Source: Chromatiaceae bacterium (GTDB lineage Bacteria; Pseudomonadota; Gammaproteobacteria; Chromatiales; Chromatiaceae). Taken from it: a stretch of DNA of 64,000 nt. Positions 36,497 to 44,156 of the stretch are shown piece after piece. Under the pieces are notes generated by a model. It had not been told where the DNA came from and made no database searches. It saw only the letters and a program-made list of their open reading frames with translations. The DNA is taken from positions 1-64,000 of the forward strand of contig JALWWO010000018.1 of NCBI GenBank assembly GCA_027078745.1, written 5' to 3'. The translations under genes were made by a program, and so were the position numbers. The stretch's first letter is position 1. Each line of letters starts with the position of its first letter.

Positions 36497-36523
36497 CCTC
36501 CGCCCCGTCGGGCGGGGGTTTTT
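36497..36523 (+). terminator. Intrinsic terminator after the octaheme cytochrome gene
   Basis: The stem CCGCCC (36500-36505) / GGGCGG (36510-36515), extended by further G-C and G-U pairs, is followed by TTTTT (36519-36523). It should end or attenuate transcription before the nine-heme cytochrome gene. Confidence 0.8.
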
Positions 36524-36578
36524 CCCAGCTTGTTCGGGGCAGGTTGGGAAAAACCTTTTCTACAGTGCAGTATTGACC

Positions 36579-38489
36579 ATGAACCGATCCCTGTTTCTCT
36601 TCTGCTCGCTCTTTCTGCTGAGCTTCAGCGCTTTCCCCAAGGATTTCAGCTTGGCAGACTGTCAGGAATGCCACGGGCAGAAGGGCTTCGCCACGCCCGA
36701 CGGCCAGGCGAACAAGGCACTCTTCGTGGCAACTCAGGCTTTTCAAGAGAGCGTGCATGGCAAACTCGTCTGTACAGACTGCCATCAGGATGTGGAAAAG
36801 CTCCCCCACCGCAAGACCGGATTTCAAAAGGTGGATTGCGTGGGCTGCCACGAGCATTTGGAAGCTCGCTGGGCACCGGGGAAGCGGGCCCGCTGGTTGG
36901 CGCCGGAACCGCCCAAGGTGGTGACCTTCAGCCGGGATTATGTGCTCTCCGCCCATGGCGATGATTCCGTCCCCAACAACGCCAGCTGCGCCACCTGCCA
37001 CACGGCCCACTATGTCTATCCCTCTTCCGATCCCCGGGCCAGCACTTACCGCCTCAACTCGCCCCAGCTCTGCGGGGCCTGCCACACCAAAGCCTTTGCG
37101 GAATATCGCCAATCCATGCACGGACAGGCCCTCAAGCGGCCCTGGCTGGGAGATTCCGCCACCTGTTCGGACTGCCACAGCGCCCACCGCGTGAGCGATC
37201 TTTCCAAGCTGCCCGCCCATCGGGTGGTCACAGAGAACTGCGGGGAATGCCATGAAGAAGCTTTAGAAGGCTACATGAACACCCCTCACGGGCAGCTCGC
37301 TTGGCATGGCAACGAAAGAGCGCCCAAGTGCGTGGACTGCCACGGGGGACACGACATCACCCATGTGAACGATCCCGATTCCCCCGTGAACCCGACGAAC
37401 AAGGTAAAGACCTGCAAACAGTGCCATGAGAAGGCCAATGCCCAGTTCGCCAAGTATCAGCCCCATGCCACCACCACGGATTTCGAGCGCTATCCTCTCA
37501 TGTGGCTCGTGGCCAAGGGCATGGGCGGGCTGATCATTTTCGTGATCCTGTTTTTCTATCTCCATTCCGTGCTCTGGTTCTGGCGAGAGAAAAAGGAACG
37601 GCCGGTGATCTATGAGCGGGTGGAGTCCCGGGTTTATCCGGTGCGGGTCAAGCGCAAGCGGCCGAAGAGCGGGGTCCACTACCGCCGCTTTCACTGGGCC
37701 TGGCGCATCAACCATTGGTTGCTGGCCCTGTCCCTCATGACACTGGTCTTCAGCGGCATGGTGGTCATGTATCCCAACACGAGCTGGGCCCAAACCCTGG
37801 TGCCCTTGCTGGGCGGGCCCACAGTGCTCAACTGGATTCATCGGGGGGCCGGGGTCATCTTCCTGTCCACGGTGTTCGGCCATGCCATTGTGGTGTTGGT
37901 GCGGGTGCTGCGAGATCCCGATTTCCGCTGGTTCGGGCCGGATTCCCTGTTGCCCCGCCGCAAGGATTGGGAGGACATGAAGGGGCAGTTCCGCTGGTAC
38001 TTCGGCAAGGGGCCCCAACCCCGTTTCGACCGCTGGACCTATTGGGAGAAGTTTGACTACTGGGCGGTCTACTGGGGCGCCCTGGTCATCGGGGTGTCCG
38101 GGCTGTTGCTCTGGTTCGCAGAGGAGGTGGGACAAGTGCTCCCGGGCTGGGTCTTCAACATCGCTACGGTAGCCCACGGGCTGGAAGCCTTCCTAGCGGT
38201 CATGACTCTCTTCGTGGTGCACTTCTTCAACAATCATTTCCGACCCAGCAAGTTCCCCCTGGACACCGTCATGTTCACCGGCAGTTGGGATCTGGAAGAA
38301 TTCAAGGAGGAGCGCCCCGAGGAATATGCTCGCCGCAAGGCTTCCGGGGAATTGGAACGCTATCTGGTGAAACCCCCTTCTAAGTCTTGGAATCTGGTGG
38401 CCCATATCCTGGGATTCAGCCTGCTGGGCATCGGATTGATCCTGCTGATCTTAGTCCTCAACGGCTTCTTCCAGTCCGGTTTGTTCTAG
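36579..38489 (+). CDS. Nine-heme cytochrome c fused to a membrane cytochrome b
   Basis: A 636-residue fusion. After a signal peptide (about 1-20) there are nine C-x-x-C-H sites (about C28, C65, C87, C137, C165, C196, C221, C251, C279). Then follow an isolated helix (about 308-335) and four or five helices with paired histidines (RFHWAWRINHW, WIHRGAG, VFGHAIVVL, VAHGLEAFL, VVHFF), resembling the diheme cytochrome b of formate dehydrogenase and thiosulfate reductase gamma subunits. It probably exchanges electrons between membrane quinone and the periplasm, perhaps with the HAO-like protein. The start is set at ATG rather than the TTG two codons earlier. Confidence 0.85.
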   Translation: MNRSLFLFCSLFLLSFSAFPKDFSLADCQECHGQKGFATPDGQANKALFVATQAFQESVHGKLVCTDCHQDVEKLPHRKTGFQKVDCVGCHEHLEARWAPGKRARWLAPEPPKVVTFSRDYVLSAHGDDSVPNNASCATCHTAHYVYPSSDPRASTYRLNSPQLCGACHTKAFAEYRQSMHGQALKRPWLGDSATCSDCHSAHRVSDLSKLPAHRVVTENCGECHEEALEGYMNTPHGQLAWHGNERAPKCVDCHGGHDITHVNDPDSPVNPTNKVKTCKQCHEKANAQFAKYQPHATTTDFERYPLMWLVAKGMGGLIIFVILFFYLHSVLWFWREKKERPVIYERVESRVYPVRVKRKRPKSGVHYRRFHWAWRINHWLLALSLMTLVFSGMVVMYPNTSWAQTLVPLLGGPTVLNWIHRGAGVIFLSTVFGHAIVVLVRVLRDPDFRWFGPDSLLPRRKDWEDMKGQFRWYFGKGPQPRFDRWTYWEKFDYWAVYWGALVIGVSGLLLWFAEEVGQVLPGWVFNIATVAHGLEAFLAVMTLFVVHFFNNHFRPSKFPLDTVMFTGSWDLEEFKEERPEEYARRKASGELERYLVKPPSKSWNLVAHILGFSLLGIGLILLILVLNGFFQSGLF

Positions 38490-38573
38490 CTCACTCGGAT
38501 CGGTTGCAATGGCAGGGAATCAATGGCACTGTAGGTTTCATGCAATTTTGCCCGGTCGAGAGATGACAAACCG

Positions 38574-39158
38574 ATGACAAAACAAGCACTTTCCGCTTGG
38601 CTGGATCGGCTGCACCGAGAGATAGAGGGCATCGAAGTGCGGCAGCAAAGCGCCCGCCGCTTGCAACTCCATGTGGCGGCGGATGCCCTGCCCACGCTAT
38701 TAGAGTTCCTGCGCGGCCAGGCTTCCTATATTCATCTGTCCGCCATCAGCTGTGTGGACTGGCCAGCAGATCAGCAATTCGAGCTGGTCTATCACCTCTG
38801 GTCTTACGAAACCCGCACTCTGGTTTCCGCCCACACCCGCATTCCCCGAGAACCCGGGATCTATGTGTCGGTATACGACCTCTACCAACCGGCGGCCTTC
38901 TTCGAGCGGGATATCCACGAGATGTTCGGAGTGCGCTTCGAGGGCAGTCCGGATCAAAGCCGTTTCATCCTCACCGAATGGGACGGGCCCCCCCCCATGC
39001 GGAAGGAATTCGATTCCGAAGCCTGGGTCAACGCCCATTTCGATTGGCAGGACTACAACCCGCCCTGGTTGCAGGAACTGACCGCTCAGGGCGGTGGGAT
39101 CGCTATTCCGCCGGATGAACAGCGGTTCAGCCGCCGCACAGACAGCCACGAGACCTGA
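38574..39158 (+). CDS. NuoC-like (30 kDa subunit) protein of an unusual complex
   Basis: A 194-residue member of the complex I 30 kDa family. The signature FERDIHEMFGVRFEGSPDQS corresponds to the E-R-E-x-x-D-x-F-G-(I/V)-x-F-x-G-H-P-D pattern. In complex I and membrane hydrogenases this subunit packs against the 49 kDa / large subunit, and a NuoD-like gene follows after 3 bases. It starts 84 bases after the cytochrome fusion gene. NuoA, NuoB and the membrane subunits are not in the window, so it should not be called part of a normal complex I. Confidence 0.85.
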   Translation: MTKQALSAWLDRLHREIEGIEVRQQSARRLQLHVAADALPTLLEFLRGQASYIHLSAISCVDWPADQQFELVYHLWSYETRTLVSAHTRIPREPGIYVSVYDLYQPAAFFERDIHEMFGVRFEGSPDQSRFILTEWDGPPPMRKEFDSEAWVNAHFDWQDYNPPWLQELTAQGGGIAIPPDEQRFSRRTDSHET

Positions 39159-39161
39159 GCC

Positions 39162-40304
39162 ATGCGCCCGGAAAATTACGAAGCGCGACGACATCCCCCA
39201 AGCCACGAATACGAGCTGAACATCGGCCCCAATCATCCGGGTATCGAGGGCAACTATGCCCTCAAGCTCCGGCTTCAGGGGGATCAGGTCATTGAGGCCC
39301 GCGCGGATGCGGGCTATCTCCACCGCGGTTTTGAGAAGCTCATGGAAGGGCGGCTTTGGATTCAGAACCTCGCCCTCACGCCCCGAATCTGTGTGCCGGA
39401 TCCCGTGCCCATGGAGGTGAGCTATTGCCTGGCAGTAGAAGATCTCTGCGGCTTGCAGGTGCCCAAGCGGGCCCAGTACCTGCGGGTATTGCAGTTAGAG
39501 CTGTCCCGACTGGCCGCCCATCTGTTCACCTTCGGCGGGCATGCTGCTACTACTGGCATGTACACCCCTATGTTCTGGGGGGTGGCGGATCGGGATCAGA
39601 TTCTGGATCTGTTCGAAGAACTCTCCGGCGGGCGGGTCTATCACATCTACAACATCCCCGGGGGCGTGCGGCGGGACCATCCGGCGGGCTGGCTGGAACG
39701 GGTGGCCAATACCCTGGACTATCTCGAATCCCGATTGCCGGACTACGATCATTTGCTCTTCCAAAATCGGGTGTTCGTGCGGCGAGCCAAGGGAGTGGGC
39801 GTCATCAACCAGGAACAAGCCTTGGAATGGGGCGTTACGGGACCCAATCTGCGGGCCTGCGGATTGCCCTTCGATGTGCGGCGAGAGGATCCCTATCTAG
39901 TCTACGAAGAATTGGATTTTGAGATCCCCACGGAAGAAGCCGGCGATGCCTGGGCCCGGGCACTGGTGCGGCGGCAGGAACTGTTCCAGAGCATCCGTAT
40001 CATCCGCCAGATCCTGGAACGCCTGCCCAGCATTCCGGGGCCCGTCCGCACACCCATCCCCAACCCCCTGGCCTGGCGAGTGCCCGCAGGCTCCACTTAT
40101 ACCCGCGTGGAGTCCTCTAAGGGAGAACTGGCTTGGTATGTGGTTTCCGATGGGTCTGAACATCCCTATCGCATCCACGTGCGGGGACCTTCCCAGATGC
40201 ACGCGGTGCAGGTGCTGGAAAAGACCGCCACCGGCGCCCGCATCGAGGATGTGGCCCAGATCATGTTTTCCCTAGATGCCTGCCCGCCGGAGGTGGATCG
40301 CTGA
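39162..40304 (+). CDS. NuoD-like / [NiFe]-hydrogenase-large-subunit-like protein with altered site residues
   Basis: A 380-residue member of the 49 kDa NuoD / group 4 hydrogenase large-subunit family, complete to the conserved C-terminal VDR. The quinone-site His of NuoD (H in P-Q-H-P-x-x-H-G) is Glu here (E29 in PNHPGIEG). The quinone-site Tyr (R-M-D-Y) is replaced by Val (V78 in RICVPD). At the positions of the four NiFe cysteines the residues are C77, D80, C374 and E377 (RICVPD and DACPPE). It therefore matches neither a quinone-reducing NuoD nor a NiFe hydrogenase. Alignment was done by eye. Confidence 0.85.
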   Translation: MRPENYEARRHPPSHEYELNIGPNHPGIEGNYALKLRLQGDQVIEARADAGYLHRGFEKLMEGRLWIQNLALTPRICVPDPVPMEVSYCLAVEDLCGLQVPKRAQYLRVLQLELSRLAAHLFTFGGHAATTGMYTPMFWGVADRDQILDLFEELSGGRVYHIYNIPGGVRRDHPAGWLERVANTLDYLESRLPDYDHLLFQNRVFVRRAKGVGVINQEQALEWGVTGPNLRACGLPFDVRREDPYLVYEELDFEIPTEEAGDAWARALVRRQELFQSIRIIRQILERLPSIPGPVRTPIPNPLAWRVPAGSTYTRVESSKGELAWYVVSDGSEHPYRIHVRGPSQMHAVQVLEKTATGARIEDVAQIMFSLDACPPEVDR

Positions 40305-42139
40305 TGAGCCGTATCGAACACAGTGCTCGGGGGCGGGTGCTCGCCCCCCTGAAGAACCTGCAATTCTTCGCCCGACCCGCCATCACCGAATCCCTGGATC
40401 CCCGCCCCGCTTCGGAGAATTACCGGGGCTTTCATCTGAATGATTGGTCCCTGTGCATCGGCTGCAGCACCTGCCAAAAGGTCTGCGACAATGCAGCCAT
40501 CACCATGGTAGCGGTGCCGGAACTGCCCCAGGACCCAGCCCGCGGCATCCGCAATCTGCGCCCCGCCATCGATTATGGCCGCTGCTGCTGGTGTGCCCTC
40601 TGCGTGGATCTCTGCCCCACGGGTTCTATCAGCCTGTCCCGGGAATATGTGCATACCTGTGTGGATGCCCAGTTGGACAGCTATTTCGTCCTGCCGGACG
40701 CGCAGGGAGTGCACGGAGTCCCCTTTCCCAAGGGCTGGGCGAAATCCGAAGCGGCGGATTTGCTCGCCCTGCATCGTCCGACAATGCGGCAGCTGCCGCC
40801 GGAAGTCCGCATCCGAGATTTCTCGGAGATCGTGGCAGGCTATGACCGAGAACAAGCGGTGCTCGAAGCCTCCCGCTGCGTGCAGTGCGGCCTATGTCAG
40901 GATGCCTGCCCCACCCATATGCACGCACCGGAATACATCCGCGCCATCTGGCAGCAGGATTTCGAAGAGGCGGTGCGCCAGATCTACCGCACCAATCCTT
41001 TCGCCCACACCTGCGGGCGCGTTTGCACGCACCGTTGTGAAACTGCCTGTTCCGTGGGCCATCGCGGGGAACCCATCGCTATCCGCTGGTTGAAGCGCTT
41101 TGCCATGGACGCAGTGCCACCCGAACGGGTGCGGGAGATCGTGAAGGCAACCAAGGTAGCTTATCTCACTGGCAAGCGGGTGGCCATCGTGGGCGCTGGG
41201 CCCGCCGGGCTGACCGCCGCCTTCGATCTGGCACGGCAGGGGCATGAAGTTACCGTGTACGAAGCCCAACCCGAAGCCGGCGGCATGACCCGCTACGGCA
41301 TTCCCTACTACCGGTTGCCCGCAGAGGCATTGGATTGGGATATTCAGGTCATCACCGATCTGGGGGTTCGCATTCGGTACAACACTCGCGTGGGTGTGGA
41401 CATCACCCTGGCGGAATTGCACGAAACCCAGGATGCGGTCTTGCTCGCGCTAGGGCTTTGGATGGGCCGTTCTACCCGCATTCCGGGCAGCGATGGGCCC
41501 GGGGTTTATCGCGCGGTGCAGCTTTTGCGGGAGGTGGCAGCAGGGCGGGAGATTCCTGTGCCGGAGCGGGCAGTGATCATCGGTGGGGGCAATGTGGCTA
41601 TGGACATCGCCCGCACCCTGGCCCGCTTGCAGAAACAACGGTTCGATCGAGTGGCTATTACCGTGACCGCCCTGGAGGATCGGGCCCATTTCCTCGCGGA
41701 TCCGGAAGAGGTGCGGGAAGCTTTAGAAGAAGGCATCGAGATTCTAGATGCCCGCGGGCCCCAGGAAATCCTGTTCGAGGGGGATCAGGTGAAGGGGCTG
41801 CGCACCTGGCGCGTGCAAGCGATCTTCGATGAGCGGGGCCGGTTTTCACCCACCTATGACGCTTCCGACGAGCGAATTCATCCGGCTGAGATGGTCGTGG
41901 AAGCCATCGGACAGATGGGGAACTTGGATCTGCTGGGGGAAGCGCTCACGGAAGCGTTGGACTGGCAGCGGGGCCGCCTCAAGGTAGACGATGGAGGCCG
42001 CACGAACTTGGATTGGCTCTGGGCGGCGGGCGATCTGGTGCGCGGCCCGGATGTGGTCTCCGCAGTGGCGGACGGCCATCGGGTAGCAGCAAGCATCCAT
42101 CAGTATTTATCGAGCAAAGGGGATCGGGTTGATGACTGA
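40304..42139 (+). CDS. Fusion of a NuoI-like 2x[4Fe-4S] ferredoxin with a GltD-like FAD/NAD(P) oxidoreductase
   Basis: A 611-residue fusion. Residues 1-150 carry two ferredoxin sites, C51/C54/C57/C61 and C94(or 95)/C97/C100/C104. Residues 190-250 carry two more cysteine sets (C192/195/198/202 and C237/241/245/249), as in the glutamate synthase small subunit. Residues 290-600 form a two-dinucleotide flavoprotein with the FAD motif GAGPAG (297-302), the NAD(P) motif GGGNVAMD (427-434) and a C-terminal GD-type FAD motif (AAGDLV). The ATG overlaps the NuoD-like stop by one base. This would act as the NAD(P)H electron entry or exit. Confidence 0.88.
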   Translation: MSRIEHSARGRVLAPLKNLQFFARPAITESLDPRPASENYRGFHLNDWSLCIGCSTCQKVCDNAAITMVAVPELPQDPARGIRNLRPAIDYGRCCWCALCVDLCPTGSISLSREYVHTCVDAQLDSYFVLPDAQGVHGVPFPKGWAKSEAADLLALHRPTMRQLPPEVRIRDFSEIVAGYDREQAVLEASRCVQCGLCQDACPTHMHAPEYIRAIWQQDFEEAVRQIYRTNPFAHTCGRVCTHRCETACSVGHRGEPIAIRWLKRFAMDAVPPERVREIVKATKVAYLTGKRVAIVGAGPAGLTAAFDLARQGHEVTVYEAQPEAGGMTRYGIPYYRLPAEALDWDIQVITDLGVRIRYNTRVGVDITLAELHETQDAVLLALGLWMGRSTRIPGSDGPGVYRAVQLLREVAAGREIPVPERAVIIGGGNVAMDIARTLARLQKQRFDRVAITVTALEDRAHFLADPEEVREALEEGIEILDARGPQEILFEGDQVKGLRTWRVQAIFDERGRFSPTYDASDERIHPAEMVVEAIGQMGNLDLLGEALTEALDWQRGRLKVDDGGRTNLDWLWAAGDLVRGPDVVSAVADGHRVAASIHQYLSSKGDRVDD

Positions 42140-42641
42140 CACAGAAGGGGACAAAACCGCCTACGAGCGGATCCGAGAGAAAAAAACCCTGAAGGATATT
42201 CTGGCGGTTGCCGCTTCCTTTGAAGAGAGTGCCCGAGATTTCTATCGGGATCTGGCCTCCAAGGTGAGCAAAAACCTCCGTTGGCTCGTGGAGGAATTAG
42301 CAGACGAAGAGCAGCGCCATGCGGATCTTTTCTCGAAACTGGCGGAACAGCCAGATCTGGAAGCCCGGCTAAAAACACTGGTGGAGGTGCCCGCTACGGA
42401 TTCCCGGTTCTCCGACTGCATCCATCTGCCGGATTTAGGTGAACATCCGGACGATCAGGCGATTTTGCAATATGCCCTGGGTCGGGAGGACATCGCCATG
42501 AAGCATTATCGATCCCTGGCCCAGCGCACGGAACCGGGGCCCATTCGGGATCTCTTTTTATTCCTAGCCCAGGAAGAGACCGAGCACAAGCGGGAATTGG
42601 AAAAGGTGTACTATGAACTCATCCATTCCGGCGGGGTCTAG
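42132..42641 (+). CDS. Rubrerythrin/ferritin-like diiron protein
   Basis: A 169-residue four-helix protein with the paired diiron ligands FEES...EEQRH and GREDIA...EETEH (E-x-x-H in helices 2 and 4). Such proteins act as peroxidases, oxygen protectors or iron stores. No rubredoxin cysteine site follows. The ATG overlaps the end of the fusion gene by 8 bases (a TTG one codon earlier is less likely), so it is part of the same operon and may protect oxygen-sensitive clusters. Confidence 0.8.
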   Translation: MTDTEGDKTAYERIREKKTLKDILAVAASFEESARDFYRDLASKVSKNLRWLVEELADEEQRHADLFSKLAEQPDLEARLKTLVEVPATDSRFSDCIHLPDLGEHPDDQAILQYALGREDIAMKHYRSLAQRTEPGPIRDLFLFLAQEETEHKRELEKVYYELIHSGGV

Positions 42642-42704
42642 GCACACGATGCCTCATAGGAAATCCGAATGAATTTTCTTGATAGCTCGGGGTCATAGGA
42701 AGAC

Positions 42705-43094
42705 ATGAAGATCCGTGTTTTCCGTCTCTATTTCAGAGGAATCCGGAGCAGATCGCGCCGTTCTCTGTGGATCGGCTGGTTGCTGGGGCTGCTTAGCTTC
42801 CTCTTGCCTGGCTACGGGGTAGCGATCCCGATGCCGGCAGGCATGGAGCATTGCACTCAGTTTGCAAAGCACGGACTTCAAGCCCAGCAACCTCATATCC
42901 AATGCCAGGGATCCTGTTGCACCCCTTCCCCGAGTTGCGCGGGCTGTGCCAGCGGTCATTGTCCTTGCATCCCCGCATTGCCCATAACCCCGATCCGCTT
43001 CTTCCTTTTCACCAGTACCTATTTCCCACGCGAAACCCACCGATCTCCCCTCTCTCCCTTCGCTTCTGCCCTCTTTCGACCCCCTCGGATCTGA
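42705..43094 (+). CDS. Cys-rich predicted membrane/secreted protein, probable metal handling
   Basis: A 129-residue protein with a basic N-terminus, a hydrophobic segment (about 21-42), and a Cys-rich stretch CQGSCCTPSPSCAGCASGHC (about 67-86). It resembles small metal-binding proteins found in copper clusters, but I cannot place it in a named family. The C-terminal 40 residues look poorly structured. Its context is a metal cluster (DUF411, Cu-ATPase). The gene may be expressed with the next one, 88 bases on. Confidence 0.6.
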   Translation: MKIRVFRLYFRGIRSRSRRSLWIGWLLGLLSFLLPGYGVAIPMPAGMEHCTQFAKHGLQAQQPHIQCQGSCCTPSPSCAGCASGHCPCIPALPITPIRFFLFTSTYFPRETHRSPLSPFASALFRPPRI

Positions 43095-43182
43095 GCTGCC
43101 CCTTATCTCGGGTCGATCCCTAAGCCGCCCAATTCTTTCAGAAATGGGCGGGTATTTCCCTGAATTTTGTGTCGAGCGCATC

Positions 43183-43668
43183 ATGAACAGAACACACGCA
43201 AAAACTCCCCAAAAGAAAAACCATCTCGGAACCGTAACGATCGGGCTCAGCCTAGCCGCCTTGGTCTGGGTCGGGGGCGGCTTGCTGTACCGTGCCCAAG
43301 CCGCAGAGGTATTGGTCTACAAAAGCCCAACCTGTGGTTGCTGCAACGCTTGGATTCGCCATCTGGAAAAGCACGGCTACCAGGTCAAAGCGCAAAACCG
43401 CAGGGATCTGCTCAGCCTCAAGGGCAAGCTCGGCATCCCCAGAAACCTTCGCTCCTGTCATACCGCTCGGGTGGAAGGCTATTTGATCGAGGGTCATGTG
43501 CCCGCAGAAGACATCGATCGGTTGCTTGCGGAAAAGCCTGAGATCTCAGGGCTCGCGGTGCCCGGGATGCCCATGGGTTCCCCGGGCATGGAGGGACCGC
43601 GGAAGGATGCTTATTCCGTCATCGCCTTTGATAAGGACGGTCGCCGACAGATCTATGCGAGCCATTGA
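43183..43668 (+). CDS. DUF411 metal-binding protein
   Basis: A 161-residue protein with an N-terminal membrane anchor or signal (about 11-34) and the DUF411 signature SPTCGCCNAWIRHL. A second conserved cysteine sits in LRSCHTARVEGYLIEGHVPA. DUF411 proteins are commonly found beside copper resistance genes and are thought to bind copper in the periplasm. The start is set at MNRTHAKT; a longer frame (43144) is possible but not supported. It ends 1 base before the next gene. Confidence 0.88.
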   Translation: MNRTHAKTPQKKNHLGTVTIGLSLAALVWVGGGLLYRAQAAEVLVYKSPTCGCCNAWIRHLEKHGYQVKAQNRRDLLSLKGKLGIPRNLRSCHTARVEGYLIEGHVPAEDIDRLLAEKPEISGLAVPGMPMGSPGMEGPRKDAYSVIAFDKDGRRQIYASH

Positions 43669-43669
43669 G

Positions 43670-44098
43670 ATGAAAATAGCACTGCATAGCCTGTTGGCGC
43701 TCTTGCTCTTCTCCCTGACACCCTGGGCCACCGCCCATTCACCCAGCGAACGAGCGCGGATCTTCTTCGTCAATCTACAGGATGGGGCCGTGGTCAAAAA
43801 CCCCTTCCGGGTGCAGTTCGGCATCCAGGGCTTCGGCATCGTGCCCGCAGGTACGAAAGATCAGCGCCGCCATCACGGGGGGCATTTTCATCTGTTGGTA
43901 GATGTGCCCCAACTGCCGGATCTGGAGGAGCCGATTCCCAGAGATGCCCGGCATCTCCATTTCGATGAGGGCGAGCGGGAAACCATCCTAACGCTCTCTC
44001 CTGGGGTGCATACTTTACAATTGCTCCTGGGAGATGAGGCGCACGAACCGTTCGAACCGCTCCTGATCTCCGAGAAAATTCGGATTGTTGTGCAGTAA
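43670..44098 (+). CDS. DUF4399 secreted protein
   Basis: A 142-residue secreted protein with a signal peptide ending near ATA (about 22) and a DUF4399-type domain containing RIFFVNLQDGAVVKNPF and HHGGHFHLLVD. The histidine cluster RRHHGGHFH suggests metal binding. It begins 1 base after the DUF411 stop. The family's exact role is unknown. Confidence 0.82.
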   Translation: MKIALHSLLALLLFSLTPWATAHSPSERARIFFVNLQDGAVVKNPFRVQFGIQGFGIVPAGTKDQRRHHGGHFHLLVDVPQLPDLEEPIPRDARHLHFDEGERETILTLSPGVHTLQLLLGDEAHEPFEPLLISEKIRIVVQ

Positions 44099-44120
44099 TT
44101 CGTCATCACCATTGCGGAGG

Positions 44121-44148
44121 CAAGCACCCCTGGCGACCGGGGTGCTTG
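44121..44148 (+). promoter_or_regulatory. Perfect 10-base hairpin before the cytochrome c gene
   Basis: CAAGCACCCC-TGGCGACC-GGGGTGCTTG lies 23-50 bases after the DUF4399 stop and ends 8 bases before the cytochrome c start. It lacks a T-tract, so it is more likely an mRNA-stabilising or translation-affecting structure than a terminator. Confidence 0.6.
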
Positions 44149-44156
44149 AAACATCG

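Noticed and set aside
38574-40304. Ordinary complex I nuoCD
   Set aside because: No nuoA, nuoB or nuoE-N genes adjoin, the quinone-site residues differ, and a GltD fusion replaces the NADH module.
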